From assembly GCF_900103345.1 (NCBI RefSeq), contig NZ_LT629702.1, positions 1,302,001 to 1,366,000 on the forward strand: 64,000 bases of DNA, given 5' to 3'. Within the stretch, counting starts at the first letter, position 1, and every line of letters begins with the position of its first letter. This document shows, in pieces, positions 45,806-55,669 of the stretch. The stretch comes from Pseudomonas azotoformans (GTDB taxonomy: Bacteria > Pseudomonadota > Gammaproteobacteria > Pseudomonadales > Pseudomonadaceae). The notes beneath the pieces were generated by a model. It was not told the DNA's origin, made no database searches, and saw nothing but the letters and a program-made list of their open reading frames with translations. The position numbers were made by a program, and so were the translations under genes.

Positions 45806-45997
45806 ATGATTGAATATCAAACACTGCAATCGCGAGTGCCCCAGGCAACAATCGCAGCATTCGTGTGGAAACAGGGAAGTCGTTATATCCATGACGATCC
45901 ACAATCCAATAAATGGGAAAGTGGGTCATTTAATGTGTCGGATACGTCTTTGAATGCTTGGTTAAAAGTGCGTAGGCGATTGTCGGAATATTCCTAG
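45806..45997 (+). CDS. Small hypothetical protein, 63 aa
   Basis: Starts MIEYQTLQSRVPQATIAAFV with AAGGA seven bases before the ATG, ends KVRRRLSEYS. Soluble, no cysteine, no signal peptide. No family recognised. It stands alone between a terminator and a 216-base gap without features. The good ribosome-binding site is the main support. Confidence 0.5.
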   Translation: MIEYQTLQSRVPQATIAAFVWKQGSRYIHDDPQSNKWESGSFNVSDTSLNAWLKVRRRLSEYS

Positions 45998-46213
45998 GGC
46001 TTCCAGCCTGACCTTGTTTTAGCCCAGTTAAATCAAAGGGTGGAGGGGTTCAGGGCTTGGACTATATCCGGGAGTGTCCGTATCGTTTTGTTGCGCGGTG
46101 CTACTGTTTATTTGGCGTTGCACGAAGTGATGCGGAACTATCCATGCGCGTAATAGATCGGGCAACTACGCTCAGTAGTTGTTCGAAACTGACATTTCAA
46201 CTCAGGTAGTAGA

Positions 46214-47641
46214 ATGATGAGTACTATTCACGAACAGGCTATGAATTATGTTTACCAGCAAGTTCTGCAGCGTTTGGTCGGGCACTTTAATCGTGCAGAG
46301 CGAACAGCGCTTCAGTTGTTGGTCCAGCGAATTGTCGTGGCCGCAGGTGGCATGGAACAGGTGGGAGAGTACAAGGTGTTGATGGCCCACGGTGGGGGTG
46401 AAGTCAGCAGCTGCACCCTGGCATTGCTACGTGCCGCACAGTTGACCATCGCCGGGCGCGCGCCACGAACCTTCAAGCTGCGGGTGGCGACGTTGCGCCA
46501 TTCGGGTATGACCGAGAGCAGGCTCGACAGTCTCAATCAGGGTTACGGGCGCTTGTTCCTGCACGATGATCCGAGGGTTGAACTGCTGATGGTGGAGAAT
46601 CAGGAAGTGCTGCCCTTCAACCATCAACGGCCGGTCTCTGCTGTGGGGCGAGAAATCAGCCAGCGCAACATGCTGATGATCGGCCACCTGAGCTCCGGTG
46701 ATTGCCGGGCCACCTTGTGCAGCGACACCTATCTGGCACTTGGGAATTTCTACCAGCGTGTGACCACTTGGAATGGCGGGGTGCATGCTCTGGTCAGTGG
46801 CGATTCCCCGCGCAAGCAAGGCCAGTTTCTGGCCTGGCTGAAGAAAACCGCCCAGAGCGCCGGCGTTCCGATCGCCAGCACCTGGCCGCTGTCGCTAACA
46901 GGGTTGTTCGCGCGCATGGACGAATGGAGCGCGGGCTATTACCGCGAGGTCTACGGCGAGCATTATGTCGCAAGTGCCAACCCCTGCAAGGCTGGCTATC
47001 GTCACCTGGCCTACATCGGCATCGCCGACCTGCTGGAGGACATAGATACGCGAGTATCACCCATACTGACCGAATTCATGGCTTTTTCGCCTGATCCACT
47101 GGGCTTTCATTTCAGCCATCCCAGTTACTCCAACCCCCTGATGATGGCGCACCTGCGTGGGTTACAGGCTCAAAACCTGCGAGACCTCGAGTATGAAGAG
47201 GGGGTACAAGGTTTTATCCGCCAGGCTTCTCAGTTCATGCGTCACCAACAGCTTCCCGAGGAATTAATGGCCCAGTTCGGCAGCCATGAAGAGGCAGCGC
47301 TGCCGAGTAGCGATGCACAGCGATTCTTCGGGCTGGATGAAATACAGCTGGTGTGCCTGCTGTTCTCTCCGTTTATCCACCATGGCGCGCGCCTGGAAAG
47401 CTATTTGCGCCAGTGCCACCCTGGCATGCTGGTGGCCTTGCCTGAGCTGCACAAGGTCCTCCAGGGCAAGCAATCGGCCGATATGTTGCAACAGTGGGTC
47501 ACCGACACCAGTGGCCTGCCGATGTCCTTGTTACAGCATCTCTACCGCAAACGTCCGGTACCCAACGAGAGTGGCAAATCGCGCAGCGCAGGTGTCATTG
47601 CCCATGGCAATATCCCGACCTGCCAATTGTCCGGCCGATGA
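46214..47641 (+). CDS. Protein of unknown function coupled to a MocR regulator
   Basis: A 475-residue soluble protein that I do not recognise. Visible segments include an N-terminal helix (MNYVYQQVLQRLVGHFNRAE), an alpha/beta middle with FKLRVATLRHSGMTESRLD and a C-terminal helical half (SFIHHGARLESYLRQCHPG). No signal peptide or membrane segment, no clear catalytic motif. Its stop overlaps the ATG of the MocR-type gene (ATGA), so translation is coupled and the two products are likely needed together. An ATGATG doublet at the start leaves a one-codon ambiguity. Confidence 0.85.
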   Translation: MMSTIHEQAMNYVYQQVLQRLVGHFNRAERTALQLLVQRIVVAAGGMEQVGEYKVLMAHGGGEVSSCTLALLRAAQLTIAGRAPRTFKLRVATLRHSGMTESRLDSLNQGYGRLFLHDDPRVELLMVENQEVLPFNHQRPVSAVGREISQRNMLMIGHLSSGDCRATLCSDTYLALGNFYQRVTTWNGGVHALVSGDSPRKQGQFLAWLKKTAQSAGVPIASTWPLSLTGLFARMDEWSAGYYREVYGEHYVASANPCKAGYRHLAYIGIADLLEDIDTRVSPILTEFMAFSPDPLGFHFSHPSYSNPLMMAHLRGLQAQNLRDLEYEEGVQGFIRQASQFMRHQQLPEELMAQFGSHEEAALPSSDAQRFFGLDEIQLVCLLFSPFIHHGARLESYLRQCHPGMLVALPELHKVLQGKQSADMLQQWVTDTSGLPMSLLQHLYRKRPVPNESGKSRSAGVIAHGNIPTCQLSGR

Positions 47642-49044
47642 CGCTACGTGGCGAGCGACAAGCGGACTTCGCGTATCAGGCGGTCTACCGCTACATGATC
47701 AACCTGATCAATGAAGTCAGCACCGATACCCGTGTAAAGCTGCCATCACTGCGGCAATTGGCGGGGCGCCTGAACGTATCGATCTCGACGATCCAATACG
47801 CCTATTCGCTGCTTGAGAAGGAGGGCAGGGTCTACTCGGTGGCCAAGTCGGGTTATTACGCCTGGCCGCTTTCGGCGACCACCGTGGCAGGGGCCAGCGG
47901 CGATCTGCTCGATCGTCTCTACGCGGCGGCGCGCAGCCCATGCATGGCGGTGTTCAGCGGCGATGAGCCGGCGTTGCTGGCTTCGCTGGATGGGACCCTG
48001 TTGCGCCTGGAGCGTGAGCTGGTGCGCCAGTACCCGCGTCATCTGCAACCCTGGTCACAGCCGTGTGGCGTATGGGAACTGCGTGCGGCACTGGCGGCGC
48101 GGTACACCTCGTCGCCCACGCGTTGCTGGCACGCCGACGACATCTACATCGGTGCCGACCTGCGCGGGGTGCTGGATATCCTGATTGAGGTGCTGGGGCT
48201 GCGGGGGACCACGGTGATTGTTGAATCCCCCTGTGACTGGCTGATTTTGCGCCTTTTCCAGGATTGCGCGGTGCGCATCATCGAGTTGCCCTGGACCCCT
48301 GAGGGGCGCCTGGACCTGGCGACCCTCGATCAACTGTTGCGCGATGAACCGGTGCACCTGGTATTGCTGTCGTCAAAGGTCAGCCTGCCATCCGGCAATG
48401 CCCTGCCTGCCCACGACCGTCTCAGCGTGGCACAGATGCTGGACCGGTACGGTTGCTGGCTACTGGAAAACGACACCTTTGGCGAGCTGGGTTTCAAGGA
48501 GCCCCAGGCGGCCCTGCGCGAGTGGGTGAACCCAGAACGGCTGATGGTATTTTCTTCGTTCGAGAAAGTACTCGGATCGGAAGCGCCCTACGGCTATCTG
48601 TTGTCTCGGCGCATGAGCAGTGAACTACAGCGCCAGTTTTTGCTGCGCTCATTCCGCTTATCGTCAATCCGCCAGCGTGCCATCGCCCGACTTTATCAGA
48701 GCGGGCGAATAGACCCGCACTTGCGGGCGTTACGCCATTTATTGCAGGGGCAAGCGGCTGAAATGAGTGGGCGCCTTGAGCAGCATCTGGGGCAGCAGGT
48801 GAGTTATCGCATGCCGGCTGCCGGGGCGGCGTTCTGGCTGGGCTCCACCCAGGCCGTCGACATGCGCCAGGTCTTCAAGCGCCTGCTTGCCCAGCAGGTC
48901 GTGATTGCACCGGGTGAGCTGTTCAGTGTCAGCGGCCTGCATCATCAGCACTTGCGCGTGAGCCATACCTTTCATGGGCAGCCCAACCTAGAGATCGCCT
49001 TGGCTGCCATAAGCGAGGCCCTGCGTCAGGCTCAAGTGGGATGA
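47638..49044 (+). CDS. MocR/PdxR-type GntR regulator with aminotransferase-like domain
   Basis: 468-residue fusion of a winged helix-turn-helix (LPSLRQLAGRLNVSISTIQY) and a fold-type I aminotransferase domain. The PLP-binding Lys is expected in FSSFEKVLGSEAPYGYLL. Such proteins sense PLP or an amino acid through the second domain and control nearby genes. It starts within the stop of the unknown gene upstream. The target could be that gene pair or the phosphoglucomutase that follows; not shown. Confidence 0.9.
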   Translation: MTLRGERQADFAYQAVYRYMINLINEVSTDTRVKLPSLRQLAGRLNVSISTIQYAYSLLEKEGRVYSVAKSGYYAWPLSATTVAGASGDLLDRLYAAARSPCMAVFSGDEPALLASLDGTLLRLERELVRQYPRHLQPWSQPCGVWELRAALAARYTSSPTRCWHADDIYIGADLRGVLDILIEVLGLRGTTVIVESPCDWLILRLFQDCAVRIIELPWTPEGRLDLATLDQLLRDEPVHLVLLSSKVSLPSGNALPAHDRLSVAQMLDRYGCWLLENDTFGELGFKEPQAALREWVNPERLMVFSSFEKVLGSEAPYGYLLSRRMSSELQRQFLLRSFRLSSIRQRAIARLYQSGRIDPHLRALRHLLQGQAAEMSGRLEQHLGQQVSYRMPAAGAAFWLGSTQAVDMRQVFKRLLAQQVVIAPGELFSVSGLHHQHLRVSHTFHGQPNLEIALAAISEALRQAQVG

Positions 49045-49149
49045 TTGCGTGAAGTTTCTCTTGCTGTTGTAGGATCGATACCGTCGCGCGGCAGTCCAAC
49101 TCTCAGTAAACTGCCATTTTTTCCGAATCCTTCTTTCCGAGGTTTATGC

Positions 49150-50793
49150 ATGACAATCAGTCCTTTTGCGGGCAAGCCGGCGCCAGCCCAGTTGCTGGTG
49201 GATATCCCGCGACTGGTTACGGCCTATTACACTGGCCAGCCTGATGCAGCAATCTCCACTCAGCGCGTGGCGTTCGGTACGTCCGGGCACCGCGGCAGCT
49301 CGTTCGAACTGAGCTTCAACGAGTGGCATGTGCTCGCCATCAGCCAGGCGATCTGCCTGTATCGCGAAGCCCAGGGCATCAACGGCCCGCTGTTTGTCGG
49401 CCTGGACACCCATGCATTGTCGACGCCTGCCGGTGCCAGTGCCCTGGAAGTGCTGGCTGCCAACGGCGTGCACGTGATGTTGGCCGAAGGTGATGAGTAC
49501 ACACCGACCCCGGCCATTTCCCACGCCATCATCTGCTACAACCGTGGTCGCACCAGCGGGCTGGCTGACGGCATCGTCATCACGCCGTCGCACAACCCGC
49601 CACAGAGTGGCGGCTACAAGTACAACCCGCCCAACGGCGGCCCGGCCGACACCCACGTGACCAAGTGGATCGAAGCCAAGGCCAATGAACTGCTGGCCAA
49701 TAAACTGGCCGGGGTCAAGCGCATTACCCATGCGCAGGCACTCAAGGCGGATACCACTCATCGCCACGATTACCTCAACAGCTACGTGGCCGATCTTGTC
49801 AACGTGATCGACATGGACGCCATCCGCAGCGCCGACCTGCGCCTGGGCGTAGACCCGCTGGGCGGAGCAGGGGTGCGCTACTGGTCGGCGATTGCCGAGC
49901 ACTACCGCCTGAACCTCGACGTAGTGAACACCGAAGTTGACGCAACGTTCCGCTTCATGAGCGTCGACTGGGACGGCCAGATTCGCATGGACCCTTCCTC
50001 CAGCTACGCCATGCAAGGCCTGATCGGTCTCAAGGAACGGTTCGACGTGGCCTTCGCCTGCGACCCGGACCATGACCGTCACGGCATCGTCACCCCGTCC
50101 GGCGGCCTGCTGGCGCCGAACAACTACCTGGCCGTGTCCATCGACTACCTGTTCCAGAACCGTCCTGACTGGCGCGCAGACGCGGCGGTGGGCAAGACCG
50201 TGGTCAGCAGCGGCTTGATCGATCGCGTGGCGGCCCGCATCGGCCGTCGCTTGTACGAAGTGCCGGTCGGCTTCAAGTGGTTTGCCGATGGCCTGTTCGA
50301 AGGCTCGCTGGGCTTTGGCGGCGAAGAGAGCGCGGGCGCCTCGTTCCTGCGCAAGGACGGCACGGTCTGGAGTACCGACAAGGATGGCCTGATCCCGGCG
50401 TTGCTGGCAGCGGAAATGACCTCGCGCAAAGGCCAGGACCCGAGCCAGATCTACCGTGGCCTGACCGATGCCCTGGGTGAGCCGTTTGCGATTCGCGTGG
50501 ACGCCAAGGCCACGCCGGCGCAGAAAGCCTTGCTGGGCAAGCTGTCGCCCGATCAGGTGACCTCGACCGAGCTGGCCGGCGAACGCATCCAGCAGATCCT
50601 CAGCCACGCGCCGGGCAATAACCAGGCGATCGGCGGCTTGAAAGTGATGACCGAAAACGGCTGGTTTGCCGCACGGCCATCGGGCACCGAGGATATCTAC
50701 AAGATCTACGCCGAGAGCTTTGTCGGTGACGATCACCTCAAGCAGTTGGTGGAAGAGGCGCAGGTGTTGGTGGACGGCGCCATCTCCGACTAA
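49150..50793 (+). CDS. pgm: Phosphoglucomutase (alpha-D-glucose phosphate-specific)
   Basis: Interconverts glucose-1- and glucose-6-phosphate in sugar nucleotide, glycogen and trehalose metabolism. The phosphoserine loop is [12 protein letters not shown], the metal-binding loop [12 protein letters not shown], the sugar loops [11 protein letters not shown] and the phosphate-binding [16 protein letters not shown]. The 547-residue length is that of the bacterial Pgm type. The ATG at [12 protein letters not shown] follows the family start; codons upstream are unrelated. Confidence 0.96.
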   Translation: MTISPFAGKPAPAQLLVDIPRLVTAYYTGQPDAAISTQRVAFGTSGHRGSSFELSFNEWHVLAISQAICLYREAQGINGPLFVGLDTHALSTPAGASALEVLAANGVHVMLAEGDEYTPTPAISHAIICYNRGRTSGLADGIVITPSHNPPQSGGYKYNPPNGGPADTHVTKWIEAKANELLANKLAGVKRITHAQALKADTTHRHDYLNSYVADLVNVIDMDAIRSADLRLGVDPLGGAGVRYWSAIAEHYRLNLDVVNTEVDATFRFMSVDWDGQIRMDPSSSYAMQGLIGLKERFDVAFACDPDHDRHGIVTPSGGLLAPNNYLAVSIDYLFQNRPDWRADAAVGKTVVSSGLIDRVAARIGRRLYEVPVGFKWFADGLFEGSLGFGGEESAGASFLRKDGTVWSTDKDGLIPALLAAEMTSRKGQDPSQIYRGLTDALGEPFAIRVDAKATPAQKALLGKLSPDQVTSTELAGERIQQILSHAPGNNQAIGGLKVMTENGWFAARPSGTEDIYKIYAESFVGDDHLKQLVEEAQVLVDGAISD

Positions 50794-50807
50794 CGCTGCA
50801 ATATCAA

Positions 50808-50896
50808 TGTGGGAGGGGGCTTGCCCCCGATAGCGGCGTGTCAGTTTGCATCTCTTTTTCTGAAACACATCCATCGGGGGCAAGCCCCCTCCCACA
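50808..50896. repeat. REPIN (two inverted REP sequences)
   Basis: GTGGGAGGGGGCTTGCCCCC at the left is repeated inverted at the right, with 45 bases between. This is the usual extragenic doublet of P. fluorescens-group genomes. It lies between convergent genes and may act as a terminator or mRNA stabiliser. Confidence 0.9.
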
Positions 50897-50907
50897 GTTG
50901 ATTGAGG

Positions 50908-51603
50908 TCAGGCCAGGTCTACCAGGACGATTTCGCTGTCCTCGATCGCGGTTACCCGCAAAACCTGTTCATTCTCTACCGCAACACCGTCTCGCGCTTG
51001 TGCACGCAAGCCATTGACTTCAATCACGCCCGTCGCCGGCACTAGATACGCACGACGCCCACCGTCCAGCCGGTACTCGACAGTTTCCCCGGCTTTCAGG
51101 TTCGCTGCCACCAGTCGCGCATCCGCACGAATACGCAGGCTTTCATTGTCCCCGGCCTTGCCACTGGCCAGTGTCACAAACCCCTCGCGGTCGCCTTTCG
51201 GAAACGGCTTGGCGCCCCACGAAGGCGGCAAACCGGCTTCATTCGGAATAATCCAGATCTGGAAAATCTTCGTCGGCGCATCTTCCAGGTTGTACTCGCT
51301 GTGAGCGATCCCGGTGCCCGCGCTCATCACCTGTACATCACCGGCCTCGGTGCGGCCTTTGTTGCCGAGGTTGTCGGCATGGCTGATTGCACCTTCACGA
51401 ACATAAGTGATGATCTCCATGTCGCGGTGCGGGTGCTGCGGGAAGCCGGTGCCGGGCGCGATGATGTCGTCGTTCCACACCCGCAGGTTGCCCCAGTGCA
51501 TACGCTTGGGGTCGTGGTACTCGGCGAATGAAAAGTGGTGATGGGCGTCAAGCCAGCCATGGTGGGCGCCGCCCAGGGAATTGAAAGGTCGAAGTTCAAG
51601 CAT
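50908..51603 (-). CDS. Pirin-family bicupin
   Basis: Cupin protein of 231 residues. The metal site His residues are visible in GFPQHPHRDMEIITYV and GTGIAHSEYN; the second cupin half is degenerate. It resembles YhhW-type pirins with quercetinase activity, but the natural substrate is unclear. It faces the phosphoglucomutase across the REPIN. No sign of damage. Confidence 0.93.
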   Translation of the reverse strand: MLELRPFNSLGGAHHGWLDAHHHFSFAEYHDPKRMHWGNLRVWNDDIIAPGTGFPQHPHRDMEIITYVREGAISHADNLGNKGRTEAGDVQVMSAGTGIAHSEYNLEDAPTKIFQIWIIPNEAGLPPSWGAKPFPKGDREGFVTLASGKAGDNESLRIRADARLVAANLKAGETVEYRLDGGRRAYLVPATGVIEVNGLRAQARDGVAVENEQVLRVTAIEDSEIVLVDLA

Positions 51604-51821
51604 GATCGTCTCCTGTGGATGGCCCTATGATCCTGCATCCCATGATCGATAAAAAGCGTAAAAAATGCCTGATTCCTATCGATTTCATAGATTGTTTAGT
51701 GGGGTTTGGACTTTCAGTTCATCGCCTAACTGCATGACCGCAAAGCAATTGGCTGGAACTGAGCGTCGATTCCAGCGACCATGGCGCACTTGTCACAACC
51801 CAGCTCAACGCAGGAGTCCGC

Positions 51822-54269
51822 GTGTCGCAACAAAAGCCTGATCTTCCTCCCGAACTGCGCCCCTTGGCTGAAATGCCGCTATTGAAACGCTTGGCCGCGC
51901 GCCTATTTGGCCATGGCCTGACCCGCTTGCGCGCCCAGCATCGGTTTTCCTGGTTGCACGGGCAGGCCGACGGTTTTCGCAGTGGGCACGAGGCGGGCGT
52001 GGAGTACGGTTACCGCGAAGGCAAGGCCGATGGCATCGAGGAAGGCCGGCAGGTCCTGCTGATTCGTGACTTCCGCCCCGATGAGCACCGTGCGCCGAGC
52101 GTGGACGACAGCCTGTTCGATGATTGGCGCCTGCCACTCACCGCCGAGTTGAAGAAGCGCATCAAGGCCGATGTCGCGCGATTGCTACCGGCCCATGCCC
52201 AGCCCAGCGCGGCGCAATGGAAGATGATTTTCAGCGATACACCTTCAACCTCGGTGATTGCCGGGGCTGGTGCGGGTAAATCCACCTCGCTGGTGCTGCG
52301 TATCCTGTTGCTTACCCATTACCTGGGCTTTGAGCTGAGCTCCATGACGGTGGTGACCTTTACCCGCGAGTCGCGCAAAGACTTCATCAACAAGCTCATG
52401 GAAATTCTCAACCTGTGGGGCCAACCCCTTGGTATGAAAGAAGCGCAGGCCGTGGTGCGTACCTTTCATTCGCGCATTCTGCCGATGGTGCGCAGCCTGC
52501 CGGGCTTTGAACGCCTGCAAGCGTTCGAAAACCTCCGCTCGGGCTTTGAAGATGCCGACAGCAACCCCTTTGACTTGCGTATCAACGATGCCCAGCGCCA
52601 GCAGATGAATGCCTGTTATCACCACCTGCACGGGCGGCACCCACGCTTTCGCGACCTGATTGCGCCGCTGGCGCGCCATGGCCTGCAGCTCAAGGAACTG
52701 GAGCGTGATCATCCTGACGTGCAAAAGCGCGTAGCGGTGACCGAACTGGCAGCCAAGCGTGATGAAGAGCTGTGTGATGTGATCGAGGACCTGTGGTTTC
52801 GCGCAGGTGCCTGGCCGATCAAGGGCATCGAGCCCAGTCGCCAGACCGTGGAGATCAATGGCGCGCAATTCCACTGCCATGGCTATATCCCTGAACTGGA
52901 CGCCTGGGTCGTACTGGGCTTCGACTCACGGGAAAATGCCCAGCTCAGCCGGCCCAACGCGAAACTGTCGGTGCGCGCAGAATGGGCGGTAAAGCGCACC
53001 TTGTTTCAAGCTTTCTGTCGTAAACCATTGATATGGATGGATAGCTACGAATCGTCAAAGCGCCTTTTGAGTAGCTTGGCCGGTGATGCCGCTGCAGGGC
53101 CAGGCTTCGATTACAAGGTCCAAGGCGAGCTGGCTTCGGCGCCGTTGCTGGACAGTTTCGTGATGGCGGCCGGATTTATCGAGAACCTTGGGCTGGATGT
53201 GCCCACTGCGGTTGGGCAGATGAGCTTCGCCAAGGATGATCCGGACCGCTTCTTCTTCGAAGCCCTGAGCATTTTCTGGAAGGCCCTGGAAGATCACCTG
53301 CTGGACCAGTCGCCGCCGATCATGACCTACAACCGCATGTTCTCGCTGTTCGGCGAGAACACCCCGGAAAACCTCAAGCTGCTCAGCGACCCACTGTTAC
53401 GGCCGCTGTCGCACCTGATGATCGACGAGTTCCAGGACGTTTCGCCCCAGATCGTCTCGTGGATCCGCGCCAGCCTGCGCGAGATCCGCAGCCGTGGCCC
53501 GGCCATGCACGTCGGGCGTGGCGCCCAGCATTCATCACTGTTGTGTGTGGGAGATGACTGGCAGTCGATCTACGGCTGGCGTGGGAGTTCGCCCAAGTAC
53601 TTCATGGAATTCAACACGGAGTTCCCATCGCCTGCCACCACCCGAGTGATGCTGGGCGAGAACTACCGCAGTCACCAACACATCATCGACGCGGCCGAGC
53701 ATATCGTGCGCGCCGCACCCGCCATCCCCGGCAAGAAGGCCAAGGCCAGCGGGGCCCCCAAGGCTTTGGTGCCGGTGATGGTGCTGGAGCGGGACGATGC
53801 GGCAATGGGGCGGCAGTTGCTGGAGCATTACCAGCGCGGCGAATCAGTGTTAATGCTTTATCGAAAAAGTAGCGATAAGTTACTGATTCAACAGAATATT
53901 CATTCTGTAGTTAATGTGGATTCTAGCTTGCCGCCACTGGCCCGCAGGCTAAAACAATTGACCTACCACAGCGCCAAGGGGCTGCAGGCCGATGCGGTAT
54001 TCCTGCTTGGGGATTGCCAGCATGTCACCCATTCCCCGTATAAAAACCAGGTGTACCGCATGGCGGGCCTGGGCAAGGACGGGGACAGCAAGCCGTACGA
54101 CAACGCGCAGAAGGACGAGATCTTGCGCCTGGCGTATGTGGGCATCACCCGGGCGGTGAGTCATTGCTACTGGTACGTGGAAAAGCCCGAAGGCCAGGCG
54201 GTGAATGTGCCCAAGGCGTCGGAGCGGGTAGATGGCAGGAAAGCATTTTTTGATGATCAGCGCTTTTAG
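51822..54269 (+). CDS. UvrD/Rep-like superfamily 1 helicase with N-terminal glycine repeat
   Basis: Probable ATP-driven DNA helicase of 815 residues. Walker A is SVIAGAGAGKSTSLV (about 143-157), Walker B is LMIDEFQDVSPQIVSW, later motifs are VGDDWQSIYGWRGSS, GENYRSH, YHSAKGLQADAVFLLG and LAYVGITRAVSHCYW. The N-terminal ~80 residues carry glycines at 47, 51, 55, 59, 63, 67, 71 and 75 in an otherwise charged helix, a pattern seen in FliH. The central part is longer than in UvrD and contains a segment of unknown fold. The start is GTG with AGGAG five bases upstream. It stands alone; its role in repair or elsewhere is open. Confidence 0.88.
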   Translation: MSQQKPDLPPELRPLAEMPLLKRLAARLFGHGLTRLRAQHRFSWLHGQADGFRSGHEAGVEYGYREGKADGIEEGRQVLLIRDFRPDEHRAPSVDDSLFDDWRLPLTAELKKRIKADVARLLPAHAQPSAAQWKMIFSDTPSTSVIAGAGAGKSTSLVLRILLLTHYLGFELSSMTVVTFTRESRKDFINKLMEILNLWGQPLGMKEAQAVVRTFHSRILPMVRSLPGFERLQAFENLRSGFEDADSNPFDLRINDAQRQQMNACYHHLHGRHPRFRDLIAPLARHGLQLKELERDHPDVQKRVAVTELAAKRDEELCDVIEDLWFRAGAWPIKGIEPSRQTVEINGAQFHCHGYIPELDAWVVLGFDSRENAQLSRPNAKLSVRAEWAVKRTLFQAFCRKPLIWMDSYESSKRLLSSLAGDAAAGPGFDYKVQGELASAPLLDSFVMAAGFIENLGLDVPTAVGQMSFAKDDPDRFFFEALSIFWKALEDHLLDQSPPIMTYNRMFSLFGENTPENLKLLSDPLLRPLSHLMIDEFQDVSPQIVSWIRASLREIRSRGPAMHVGRGAQHSSLLCVGDDWQSIYGWRGSSPKYFMEFNTEFPSPATTRVMLGENYRSHQHIIDAAEHIVRAAPAIPGKKAKASGAPKALVPVMVLERDDAAMGRQLLEHYQRGESVLMLYRKSSDKLLIQQNIHSVVNVDSSLPPLARRLKQLTYHSAKGLQADAVFLLGDCQHVTHSPYKNQVYRMAGLGKDGDSKPYDNAQKDEILRLAYVGITRAVSHCYWYVEKPEGQAVNVPKASERVDGRKAFFDDQRF

Positions 54270-54278
54270 GCGCTGATC
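54255..54278. terminator. Palindrome between convergent helicase and DUF1652 genes
   Basis: GATCAGCGC and GCGCTGATC form a 9-bp stem with a six-base loop that overlaps the helicase stop. No T run on either side, so only a possible bidirectional terminator. Confidence 0.4.
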
Positions 54279-54280
54279 AC

Positions 54281-54553
54281 TCAGGCCCGCAGGGACTGCG
54301 GCGGCACAAACGACTCCAACTCGTCCTCCACCGCCTCGATGATCCGCTCCACATCCGCGGCATTCATCACCGTGGCACAAGGGATGCCGGCGATGGCGAT
54401 CAACGTCTCGCCGCTGACGCGGTCGAACAGGCGGGCGATCATGCTGCCGGGCGCGTCCATGCTGCCCTCGAAGCCCATCGGATGAAAATGCCAGCGCATC
54501 AGCTGGCAGGCGTTGGGGAACGTCACTTTGTTCATGTTGCCCACCTTGTTCAT
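54281..54553 (-). CDS. DUF1652 family protein
   Basis: 90-residue protein typical of Pseudomonas: ACQLMRWHFHPMGFEGSMDA then ARLFDRVSGETLIAIAGIPC and a helical end ERIIEAVEDELESF. Function unknown for the family. AAGGA lies eight bases before the ATG; a second in-frame ATG six codons later is an alternative. It runs convergent with the helicase gene. Confidence 0.8.
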   Translation of the reverse strand: MNKVGNMNKVTFPNACQLMRWHFHPMGFEGSMDAPGSMIARLFDRVSGETLIAIAGIPCATVMNAADVERIIEAVEDELESFVPPQSLRA

Positions 54554-54810
54554 TGAGCGCTTCCTTTAGCTCGCGGCAGGGGGCCATGACCTTCACTGGT
54601 CGTGGCATTGTAGAGCTTAAAAATAGCATTCGTTCGTCACCGCAAGGTGACTTTTTCGGCCCCGTTCGGCGGTTGTTTTCCATAAGGTTGATGTGGATCA
54701 TGTCCTACTTGTGATTGGGCAATAGGCCATTAGTCAGAAGTGCCAATTGGCCATTGAAGCGCTCGCAGAAATTCGGCACTCTCCAAGGTTTACCCGCCGC
54801 AGAGCCTTCC

Positions 54811-55620
54811 ATGCCCGACATCGCTGCAGACGATGAATGCCAGCAATCCCACGCCACGCGAGAGTTGGTGCTGCGCCATCACCTCTGCTGGCGCCACCGG
54901 GACCTGGAAGGCGTGATGTCCTACTACCACCCGGACATCCAATACCACGACTTTTTCCAGAACCGTGTCGTCGGTTTCGCCGACTTGCGCGATTACCTGC
55001 AAGCGAGCATGCCCCGTGAGGCTGACGAAGCGATCGAACACTCCGACCGTATCCGCGCCGACGGCGACACGGCGTTCATCCAGTACCGCATCACCCTGCG
55101 TGGCGGCCAGGGGCTGGTGTCATTCCGCACCAGCGAAGCCATTACGGTGCGCGACGGGCTGATCTGGCGGGTCAACGAATACGCGTCCCTGGTGCACGAA
55201 CAGCCGGCCCAGGCCGTACGGCCCTCGGTCAGCCGCCTGGGCCTGTCGCCCCAGCAATTGGGGCACATGGCCAACGACCTGCAGCAGTATTTCGAGCGCA
55301 AGCAACCTTACCTGGACCCGGAACTGGACCTGCAACGGGTGGCCAAGGAGTGTGGCTACAGCCGCAATCAGATTTCCTACCTGCTGAACCAAGTGTTGGG
55401 GCAAAGCTTCTATCGCTACGTCAACCAGGCAAGGCTTCAGCATTTACTGGCCGCGCTGGATCAGGCCATGCCGCCGATCAAAGTCGATGACCTGGCGTTT
55501 GCCGCCGGTTTCAATTCGTTGTCGGCGTTCTACAGCGCGTTCCGTCAGCATACGGGCCAGTCGCCCAAGGCCTACGTCAAACAAATTTCTGTGCGTGCAC
55601 GCGCGCAAGACAGCCCATAA
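54811..55620 (+). CDS. AraC-type regulator with N-terminal SnoaL-like domain
   Basis: 269-residue regulator. Residues about 15-125 form a SnoaL/NTF2-like domain (LVLRHHLCWRHRDLEGVMSY to DGLIWRVNEYASLV), a small-molecule-binding cone fold rare as the sensor part of AraC proteins. The C-terminal helix-turn-helix domain is full (LDLQRVAKECGYSRNQISYL and VDDLAFAAGFNSLSAFYSAF). The ATG at MPDIAADDECQ is chosen because upstream codons are not domain-like. It precedes the PuuB-like gene by 49 bases and likely controls the polyamine module. Confidence 0.88.
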   Translation: MPDIAADDECQQSHATRELVLRHHLCWRHRDLEGVMSYYHPDIQYHDFFQNRVVGFADLRDYLQASMPREADEAIEHSDRIRADGDTAFIQYRITLRGGQGLVSFRTSEAITVRDGLIWRVNEYASLVHEQPAQAVRPSVSRLGLSPQQLGHMANDLQQYFERKQPYLDPELDLQRVAKECGYSRNQISYLLNQVLGQSFYRYVNQARLQHLLAALDQAMPPIKVDDLAFAAGFNSLSAFYSAFRQHTGQSPKAYVKQISVRARAQDSP

Positions 55621-55669
55621 CACGGCGCTCTAGGATCAACCCTATCGAAACGAGGTAGGGGAACCTGGC

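Noticed and set aside
49144..50895. 583-codon minus-strand frame opposite phosphoglucomutase
   Set aside because: All Pgm motifs are on the plus strand; the antisense frame has no domain features.
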